A stretch of 64,000 nucleotides of DNA from CAG-826 sp964504595. Its GTDB lineage: Bacteria > Bacillota_I > Bacilli_A > RFN20 > CAG-826. The position numbers were made by a program, and so were the translations under genes. Under the pieces are notes generated by a model. The model made no database searches. It saw only the letters and a list, made by a program, of their open reading frames with translations, and was not told the origin of the DNA. Location of the stretch: positions 3,350-67,349 of the forward strand of contig CAZDEE010000007.1 of the NCBI GenBank assembly GCA_964504595.1, written 5' to 3'. Each line of letters begins with the position of its first letter. Within the stretch, counting starts at the first letter, position 1. Of the stretch, positions 58,227 through 64,000 are shown in pieces.

Positions 58227-58241
58227 GCAAACAAGAAAAAT
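58227..58241 (+). repeat. Direct repeat GCAAACAAGAAAAAT, copy 2 (after the KAP gene)
   Basis: Exact copy of 56415-56429. The surrounding 58,157-58,349 holds no gene or terminator that I can recognise. Confidence 0.6.
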
Positions 58242-58349
58242 CAAACAAATCAAAATGATTTATTAATATATTTCTATAAAGAATAAATTTTCGTACTTCA
58301 GCTTATTATCTAATAATCACTCGCGAAATTAACAAAAAACAGATTTTCG

Positions 58350-58398
58350 AACGATTTAGAACAAAAAAATTGTTTTAAATCGTTTGCGAGGTTATAAT
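58350..58398 (+). promoter_or_regulatory. Operator-promoter of the solitary AAA/ABC-type ATPase
   Basis: Fifteen-base arms (58350-58364 AACGATTTAGAACAA and 58370-58384 TTGTTTTAAATCGTT) pair with a single mismatch around A5. The right arm begins with the -35 TTGTTT (58370-58375), followed by a 17-base spacer and -10 TATAAT (58393-58398). Confidence 0.65.
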
Positions 58399-58428
58399 AT
58401 TAATGTGGGAAAAAGGAGGTTATGTTTT

Positions 58429-59547
58429 ATGAAATTGTTAAGAATTCGTGCATCAAACTATAAGAATTGTTGTGATAATTTTACAATTGATTTTATAGCT
58501 AAATCCAAGAAAACAAGCGAAGATAAAGAGTATGAATTACAAGAAATTGCAGAAGAATTATATGTTTTTAATACAGCTGCCTTTGTGGGTAAAAATGCAT
58601 CTGGAAAAACTTCCGCGATTGAATTAATGGATTGTTGCTATTCCATTCTTAGTGAATTCCATTTAGAAAACAATCATTATAATTATGATAATGTAAAACT
58701 AGAAATCATTTTCTATCATGAAGACTATATTTATAAATACACTACTGTTTTAAAGGCCGATTCAAATTCAGAAAATAAAGCCAATTTTACAGAACAACAT
58801 ATTTATCGAAAAAAATATTATAAATCTAAAGTAAAAGAAATTTATTCAAATGATGAATTTGAAGAAATCAAAGATTTAGGAGAACTTCCAGAAGATACTT
58901 CAATTGTTTTTTTTGTATTGAAAAGAAAAACAACTCGTGCTGTTTATTTTAATTGCAATGGTGAAGGAGTGGACACATATCGCCTATTATTTAGAGCAAT
59001 GAATACTTATAAAATATCAAAAGAAGTATTAATCAAGATTATAAGAATTTTTGATGATAATATTCAAAGCTTAGAAATGATGGATGAAAAGCATTATAAA
59101 TTAACATATCAAAATTGTATAAAAGAACTATCTGATTCTGAATTAATTTATATGATTTCTAGTGGAACAACAAAAGGTATCTTGCTTTATATTCTTGTAG
59201 TCGCAGCGTTAGAAAACGGATTTGACTTATTAATCGATGAAATAGAAAATCATTTCCATAAAACACTAGTTGAAAACATGATTATCTTATTTAAAGATAA
59301 AACTGTAAATAAGAAAAATTCAACACTTGTATTTACAACTCATTATTGTGAAGTTTTAGATTTATTTAATCGTCAAGATAATATTTGGATTGCTAAATCA
59401 AATGATAAGATTTATTTAGAGAATATGTATGAAACCTATAATATTAGACCAGAGATTTTAAAGAGTCGTCAATTTTATAACAATACATTTGATACTTCTG
59501 TTAATTATGAAGATCTCATGGCATTGAAAAAGAAGCTAATGAAATGA
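58429..59547 (+). CDS. AAA_21/OLD-like ABC-type ATPase without nuclease domain
   Basis: A 372-residue RecF/OLD-clade ATPase: N-terminal LLRIRASNYKNCCDNFTIDF, Walker A VGKNASGKTS (53-62), signature-like SSGTTKGILLYILVVAAL, Walker B and catalytic Glu in FDLLIDEIENHFH, and the His-switch FTTHYCEVLD. The C-terminus lacks a TOPRIM domain, unlike OLD nucleases. AGGAGGT nine bases before the ATG at 58,429 sets the start; the longer frame from 58,384 lies within the promoter. It is monocistronic with its own operator and terminator. Such ATPases are common in defence islands, usually paired with an effector; none is next to it. Confidence 0.78.
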   Translation: MKLLRIRASNYKNCCDNFTIDFIAKSKKTSEDKEYELQEIAEELYVFNTAAFVGKNASGKTSAIELMDCCYSILSEFHLENNHYNYDNVKLEIIFYHEDYIYKYTTVLKADSNSENKANFTEQHIYRKKYYKSKVKEIYSNDEFEEIKDLGELPEDTSIVFFVLKRKTTRAVYFNCNGEGVDTYRLLFRAMNTYKISKEVLIKIIRIFDDNIQSLEMMDEKHYKLTYQNCIKELSDSELIYMISSGTTKGILLYILVVAALENGFDLLIDEIENHFHKTLVENMIILFKDKTVNKKNSTLVFTTHYCEVLDLFNRQDNIWIAKSNDKIYLENMYETYNIRPEILKSRQFYNNTFDTSVNYEDLMALKKKLMK

Positions 59548-59565
59548 AGTATTGAATTATATTAA

Positions 59566-59595
59566 AGCATTTGACTAAATAGTCGAGTGCTTTTT
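59566..59595 (+). terminator. Terminator of the AAA/ABC-type ATPase gene
   Basis: AGCATTTGACT (59566-59576) and AGTCGAGTGCT (59581-59591) pair over 11 bases with two G-U pairs around a 4-base loop, then T5. Confidence 0.75.
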
Positions 59596-59640
59596 CTTAT
59601 TAGTAAACTGATAAACTTACAAATATATAAGGTTTACGAA

Positions 59641-59775
59641 TCTTTAAAAACTGAGGCGATTATCAAGATTTCATTCATCACTATAAATATTATAGATATC
59701 CAACTTCAAACTAAATAAGTCTCTAATTATTTAAGTGATTAATCTAATTATTTATCTTAATTTATCTTTGTACTT
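59641..59775 (+). repeat. Diverged direct repeat A, upstream of the DUF4143 ATPase
   Basis: Shares with repeat B (61074-61197) the ordered blocks TCTTTAAAA, CAAGATTT, ATTATAGA/TTTATAGA, CTAATTATTTAAGT, AATCTAATTATTTAT and TTTGTACTT. By eye they are about 70% alike. Confidence 0.6.
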
Positions 59776-59827
59776 TTTGGATTAAAATCCAAAAAATGTT
59801 GAATTTTTTAAAGTTTTTGGATAAAAT
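59774..59827 (+). promoter_or_regulatory. Palindrome and promoter of the DUF4143 ATPase gene
   Basis: A perfect palindrome with 9-base arms TTTTTGGAT and ATCCAAAAA (59774-59795) ends 3 bases before the -35 TTGAAT (59799-59804); a 17-base spacer and -10 TAAAAT (59822-59827) follow. A repeat of the half-site TTTTTGGAT (59814-59822) overlaps the start of the -10. Confidence 0.6.
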
Positions 59828-59853
59828 CATAATATAGAATGAGGGTGAGAATT

Positions 59854-61056
59854 ATGATTATAAAAAGAAAAGAATATTTAAATAAGTTAATCGCACTTAA
59901 AGACAAGAAAGTTATAAAGATTATAACAGGTGTTAGAAGATGTGGAAAATCAACTTTAATGGAGATATTTAAAAACTATTTACTCAAAAATGGTGTTAAT
60001 AAAAAAAATATAATTTCAATAAATTTTGAAGATTTTGATTTTTATGATTTACGAAATCCCAACAAACTATATTCTTACATAAAAGAAAAGCTAGATAGTG
60101 AAAATCAAAACTATATTTTCCTTGACGAAATTCAACATGTGGAAGATTTTCCACGAGTTGTAGATAGCTTATTTATAAAAAATAATATTGATATTTATAT
60201 TACTGGCTCAAATGCATATATGCTCTCTAGTGAAATTGCGACACTAATTTCAGGTAAATACATTGAAATCTCAATGCTGCCATTGTCGTTCGCAGAGTTT
60301 GTTGAATCAACAGGAGACAAAAAAGACCTTGCAAGAAAATATATTGATTATATTCAAAATAGTTCTTTTCCATACACTTTAGAACTTAGAGACCAAGCAA
60401 ATGAAATAAAACAGTACCTTGATGGAATTTATAATACAGTTGTTGTAAAAGATATTGCTTATAGAAAAAAAATTACAGATATTTCTATGCTTGAAAATAT
60501 AACAAGATTTATGTTTGACAATATTGGAAATCCGCTTTCAATGAAAAAAATTGCAGATACGATGACTTCTGATGGTAGAAAAATCGATGTCAAGACAGTT
60601 GAAAAATTTATATCTGGACTTACTGAAAGTTTTGTTTTGTATAAAGCAAATCGATATAATATAAAAGGTAAACAATATTTAAAAACTCTTGAAAAATATT
60701 ATGTTGTAGATATTGGGCTTAGGTATATGCTTCTTGGAACTCGTTCAACTGATGTGGGACATATTTTAGAAAATGTTGTATATTTGGAACTTTTACGTAG
60801 AGGATATGATGTGTATGTTGGCAAAGTTGACAACACAGAAGTTGACTTTGTTGCAATTGACAATAAAAAAACAATTTATTATCAAGTATCCGCAACTGTT
60901 AGAGATGAAAGAACATTAAGAAGAGAACTTAAACCACTTCAAAGCATAAATGATCACTATCCAAAATTTATTTTAACATTAGATGAAGATCCTGAAGCCG
61001 ATTTTGATGGCATAAGAAAAATAAATGCTCTTGATTGGTTACTGGGTGATATTTAA
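59854..61056 (+). CDS. AAA_14/DUF4143-family ATP-binding protein
   Basis: A 400-residue protein: N-terminal AAA_14 ATPase with Walker A ITGVRRCGKSTLM (24-36), Walker B YIFLDEIQHVEDF, YITGSNAYMLSSEIATLISG (sensor), ISMLPLSFAEF, and a C-terminal DUF4143 domain with a PD-(D/E)XK-like pattern (HILENVVYLELLRRGYDVYVG, then EVDFVAID and YYQVSATV). These proteins are very widespread in bacteria and archaea, and their biochemical function is largely unknown. GAGGGTGAG before the ATG at 59,854 sets the start. It is monocistronic and is bracketed by diverged direct repeats. Confidence 0.9.
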   Translation: MIIKRKEYLNKLIALKDKKVIKIITGVRRCGKSTLMEIFKNYLLKNGVNKKNIISINFEDFDFYDLRNPNKLYSYIKEKLDSENQNYIFLDEIQHVEDFPRVVDSLFIKNNIDIYITGSNAYMLSSEIATLISGKYIEISMLPLSFAEFVESTGDKKDLARKYIDYIQNSSFPYTLELRDQANEIKQYLDGIYNTVVVKDIAYRKKITDISMLENITRFMFDNIGNPLSMKKIADTMTSDGRKIDVKTVEKFISGLTESFVLYKANRYNIKGKQYLKTLEKYYVVDIGLRYMLLGTRSTDVGHILENVVYLELLRRGYDVYVGKVDNTEVDFVAIDNKKTIYYQVSATVRDERTLRRELKPLQSINDHYPKFILTLDEDPEADFDGIRKINALDWLLGDI

Positions 61057-61073
61057 TAAAAAAATATTTTTGC

Positions 61074-61197
61074 TCTTTAAAATCTATGGTGGTTGACAAG
61101 ATTTGATTGACCACTCTAAATTTTATAGACATTGAAATTCAAGATGAAAAATTTTCTAATTATTTAAGTAGTAAATCTAATTATTTATTTTGTACTT
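61074..61197 (+). repeat. Diverged direct repeat B, downstream of the DUF4143 ATPase
   Basis: See repeat A (59641-59775). It begins 17 bases after the ATPase stop codon. The gap 61,198-61,278 contains only a small CTAACT/AGTTAG hairpin. Confidence 0.6.
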
Positions 61198-61278
61198 GAC
61201 CTCTTAAGTCTTTCTAACTGTTTTAGTTAGTATAACTTTTGGGGTTAAGTATACATACAACATTTTTTTAAATTTAAA

Positions 61279-61322
61279 AAGTAAGAAAAATCCCGATGAA
61301 TACTAGGAGTTTCTTACTTTTT
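61279..61322. terminator. Terminator, usable in both directions
   Basis: AAGTAAGAAA and TTTCTTACTT arms form a 10-bp stem with further TCC/GGA pairing in the loop, followed by T7 on the plus strand and preceded by an A-rich tract. Confidence 0.7.
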
Positions 61323-61417
61323 TTCTTTTTTGTTGTAAAAGACGGGTTTATCATATGTTAACATAAAAAAGATCTGTAGTAATAGCTTTTAGATTTATAA
61401 ATGTTCTTTAAAAAATC

Positions 61418-61462
61418 AAAAAGAGGACTACAATCCATAATACGATTGTTAATCCTCTTTTA
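61418..61462 (-). terminator. Terminator of the large surface-protein gene
   Basis: Minus strand AAAGAGGAT...ACAATC and GATTGT...TCCTCTTT pair over about 14 bases, then T5; 28 bases past the stop at 61,490. Confidence 0.75.
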
Positions 61463-61489
61463 ATTTAGTTCTGTAAGTTTTATTTATAA

Positions 61490-63967
61490 TTAGCAGCTAT
61501 ATTTCTTTTTATTTAATAAATAATATGCTGCGACTGCAGATAATCCTAATAAACCAACAATTAGAATTAATGATGCATTATTAGAATCATTACCAACAAA
61601 TAGATTTAATCCAGAATCTGTACTCTTTGCTTCTTTTGTTGCTAAGTATTCCATATACATTAATTTATCTAATACATTAACTGAAACTTCTTTATTTGTA
61701 TCTTTTTCATTATCAATTACTGTTGATCTACTAAATACAATCTTTTCATAATCAGATAATTCATTATAGAATTCTCTACATGTTTCTGCTTGATCATACT
61801 CTGTACAAGTATCTAATCCTGCAATAAGTTCTATTAATGTTTCTGCATCTTCAGCATTTGCATTACTACAATAAGTTAATGATGATAATGACATACGTTG
61901 AGCATTTGAAGTGCTATTCGATAACTTAAATGCTACAACTAAATCGGTAATATTACTTGTTGAAACAGCAATATTAATTTCTTTTCCTGTTTCAACATTT
62001 AATTCTTCTTCTGATAATTTAGTATAAGTTACTCCACCATCACTAGAAGTTAAGTAATACATAGTTCCTTCAATCTTATCTTCTGCGACTAAATCTAAAG
62101 ATAAGAATCCATTATAGAAATATGAATGTAAAGTAACAATTCCAGTTGTGCTTGCTTCAACTCCTATAACAGATGCAATGTTTTCTGTAGTTATAGACTT
62201 TGACATATTTTCAGCTTTATTAATTCCAATTTTATTATAGCCTCCGGCAAGATTAGCATCAATATTTAATCCCGCCGCTTTTATTACATAAGGTAAATAA
62301 GTATTGCTAATACCATCGAACTCATTTGCGCTATTTGTTAAAAAATCAAATGTTGTTCTCGCTGTAGTTAAAGTAGAATAATTTGTTACTAATTCTTGTT
62401 CTTCAAGTTTTAAGTTATTATAAGTCAATTCAGCATTTTCAATTTTATTTTTACTATCTAATGTTGCTGTAACTGAACCGATGGAATTAATTAAAGCTAT
62501 AACTGCATCGATTTTAGCTTGATCAACATCTGATGTATGTTCAGCATAATAGATGTTGATCCCAAAAATATACGCCCTTTTACCAGCTGTTCCAATGACA
62601 ATAGATGAAACTTCATACTTAGAAACATCAAAATCATACATTACTTTATTTGAAGTTAAAGATGTTCCTGTTAAAGTATTTCCTCCAACAGTAACTTCAA
62701 TTTGAGAACTATCATTACTATATTTTTTAACTTGTGCTTCGACTTTTGTTATATAATACTTAGAATCATCAAGGGCTAATCCAAAAGAGCCTGGATTTGA
62801 ACCTGTGCCAAGCTTTAAAGCGTAACCACTACCACCAAACACATTTGTTAAACTTCCACTCCATGATATTCCTTCTGGTGTAGGATATATTTCTTCAAAT
62901 CCACTAACACTCTCTATTTTACTTGCATTTTTATTTTCTGTACCATTTGTATCAATTTCATACATTAATGGTTTATATTGATTAAGTTTTTCACCAACTG
63001 CATTAAGTTTTGTTACATATTCAGTTCCAACATAACCCTTTTGGATTTCTGTTAATCCATCATATGCTTCTTTGGCAGTAACATAATCATTATTTGCAGA
63101 ATAATCTGTAATAGAATCAGCTGAAGGTAAATTGTTTATTAAATTCTCTACTTCTTGTGCTTTTTCTCTATCTATTTGTTCTAATGCCGCATTTTTTAAA
63201 TTTTCATATGTTGTTTCTGCATTTGTCAAAGTACTATAATTAGTAACACTTTCTTTCAATGACTCATCTAATGCATCATATTCACTACGTGCACTATCGA
63301 TTTTAGCTTTACACGCTTCAGTATATTCAACAGTTCCAATTGCAGTAATTGCATCTTCAACCTTTTGAATTTTTTCTTCATCAGATACATCTGATAAATC
63401 AATATAATAATCAACTTTTGAAATTTTAATAATTCCGTTTGAACTACCTTTTGCACAGTCAAATACCAATTGATAATATAAATTATTAGCTCTACTTGCT
63501 TCTGGAATTACATATTCAACACTACCATTGCTAATAGTAACTGTTATCTTAGTATCTGATGTATCGAATGTACTATCAGATGAAACATAAAGATAAGTAC
63601 TGTTTACTTTACTCGTAGTAACACTATCAACAGTAACAACGATCTTGCTAATCTCAGCATCTATAGAATTTACTGTAGATATTTTTCCTATTGATGCAGC
63701 ACTTTTACTTCCAATTTTAATATAATCCCAACTATTGTTGTTATTATTTGCATTTTGAATACTAACAGCAAATCCATTATTTGCTGCAGTCCATGAATTA
63801 CTATAAGATAAAACAGAATTACTATTATAATTTTTACCAAACAGCGCTGTTTTATAAACTGATTCCGCCGCTTTTGCTACTTTTGTTTCTCCTGACTTTA
63901 ATCCAACTCCAAATGCCATCGCACTAACGGCTAAAAGCATAGAAAGTTTTCTCTTAAAAGCTTTCAT
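61490..63967 (-). CDS. Large modular surface protein with C-terminal membrane anchor
   Basis: An 825-residue exported protein. Residues 1-34 are a signal peptide (KRKLSMLLAVSAMAFGVGL, cleavage near AKAAES). Residues about 38-190 and 332-475 are beta-sandwich modules (DYIKIGSKSAASIGKIS; YYITKVEAQVKKYSN), probably carbohydrate- or ligand-binding-like. Helical modules at about 196-258, 268-330, 478-545 and 705-770 share the pattern ID.A...Y..L......VTNYSTL..A...+..L. It ends LILIVGLLGLSAVAAYYLL-NKKKYSC with no LPXTG. GGGAGGT precedes the ATG. No enzymatic domain is recognised; adhesion or glycan binding is a guess. The 33 bases beyond the start hold only the ribosome site. Confidence 0.7.
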   Translation of the reverse strand: MKAFKRKLSMLLAVSAMAFGVGLKSGETKVAKAAESVYKTALFGKNYNSNSVLSYSNSWTAANNGFAVSIQNANNNNNSWDYIKIGSKSAASIGKISTVNSIDAEISKIVVTVDSVTTSKVNSTYLYVSSDSTFDTSDTKITVTISNGSVEYVIPEASRANNLYYQLVFDCAKGSSNGIIKISKVDYYIDLSDVSDEEKIQKVEDAITAIGTVEYTEACKAKIDSARSEYDALDESLKESVTNYSTLTNAETTYENLKNAALEQIDREKAQEVENLINNLPSADSITDYSANNDYVTAKEAYDGLTEIQKGYVGTEYVTKLNAVGEKLNQYKPLMYEIDTNGTENKNASKIESVSGFEEIYPTPEGISWSGSLTNVFGGSGYALKLGTGSNPGSFGLALDDSKYYITKVEAQVKKYSNDSSQIEVTVGGNTLTGTSLTSNKVMYDFDVSKYEVSSIVIGTAGKRAYIFGINIYYAEHTSDVDQAKIDAVIALINSIGSVTATLDSKNKIENAELTYNNLKLEEQELVTNYSTLTTARTTFDFLTNSANEFDGISNTYLPYVIKAAGLNIDANLAGGYNKIGINKAENMSKSITTENIASVIGVEASTTGIVTLHSYFYNGFLSLDLVAEDKIEGTMYYLTSSDGGVTYTKLSEEELNVETGKEINIAVSTSNITDLVVAFKLSNSTSNAQRMSLSSLTYCSNANAEDAETLIELIAGLDTCTEYDQAETCREFYNELSDYEKIVFSRSTVIDNEKDTNKEVSVNVLDKLMYMEYLATKEAKSTDSGLNLFVGNDSNNASLILIVGLLGLSAVAAYYLLNKKKYSC

Positions 63968-64000
63968 TTTTTTCTTTACCTCCCTATTTATTATTTAAAT

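Larger units (their letters stand above)
52064..61197. mobile_element. Putative integrase-bordered defence island
   Basis: The interval contains an intact integrase, two gene remnants, a three-gene methylase/AbiJ-like/KAP operon, two single-gene ATPases with private palindromic promoters, and several direct repeats. Flanking genes are secreted proteins of the chromosome. Boundaries are uncertain because no att repeats were identified. Confidence 0.4.

Noticed and set aside
58384..58428. Longer start for the ABC-type ATPase
   Set aside because: It would begin inside the operator and before the -10; AGGAGGT supports 58,429.
59854..61056. Toxin-antitoxin module with the DUF4143 ATPase
   Set aside because: No second small gene is adjacent and the protein is a large ATPase; DUF4143 alone does not show toxin function.

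Overview
The window is a 64-kb piece of a very AT-rich, low-GC Gram-positive (Bacillota-type) chromosome. UGA is used as a stop (the pcrA-like gene and the fnlB-like gene end in TGA), so this is the standard bacterial code and not the Mycoplasma code. GatCAB amidotransferase, AsnRS, a Firmicute-style tsaE-tsaB-rimI-tsaD cluster, the GlmM/GlmS amino-sugar pathway and long secreted proteins with C-terminal membrane anchors fit an uncultured, host-associated member of the Bacilli/Erysipelotrichia/Mycoplasmatota side of the phylum. Taxonomy is inference from gene content only.

Positions 1-30,059 are mostly ordinary housekeeping DNA: a partial mntP-type exporter, an M29 aminopeptidase, folD coupled to a ThyX-like gene, a TupA-like ATP-grasp gene with an exported partner, a pcrA-ligA-gatC-gatA-gatB operon, several small membrane proteins, a nitroreductase, asnS with a membrane protein, ntdP-tsaE-tsaB-rimI-tsaD, glmM-glmS, a type III glutamine synthetase and an unknown 443-residue protein.

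Positions 30,210-48,253 form one long leftward surface-polysaccharide operon. It starts from a strong promoter (-35 TTGACT, 17-bp spacer, -10 TATTAT) whose -10 lies inside a perfect palindrome, next to a divergent XRE regulator. It encodes a membrane-bound nucleotide-sugar dehydratase, the initiating phosphoglycosyltransferase, UDP-glucose dehydrogenase, a two-domain glycosyltransferase, a very unusual 1367-residue protein that joins a Wzy-like polymerase, a GT4 glycosyltransferase and a Wzx-like flippase, further glycosyltransferases, a LicD-family gene split by a frameshift at an A6 run, FnlA/FnlB/FnlC for UDP-N-acetyl-L-fucosamine, and a TagD-like cytidylyltransferase. GlmS and GlmM upstream in the window supply the GlcNAc-1-phosphate route to these sugars.

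Positions 49,116-51,905 encode a secreted endonuclease I-type nuclease with Ig-like domains. Positions 52,064 to about 61,200 look like an accessory defence island. They contain a tyrosine integrase, colliding remnants of an ASCH-like and a RhuM-like gene, and an operator-controlled operon of three genes: an HsdM-HsdS half fusion with a degenerate NPPF motif, an AbiJ-like/HEPN-like protein and a KAP-type P-loop NTPase. Two further ATPase genes follow, each with its own palindromic promoter; the last is bracketed by diverged direct repeats. No HsdR is visible. The window ends with a large modular surface protein (61,490-63,967). No tRNA, rRNA or CRISPR array was recognised.
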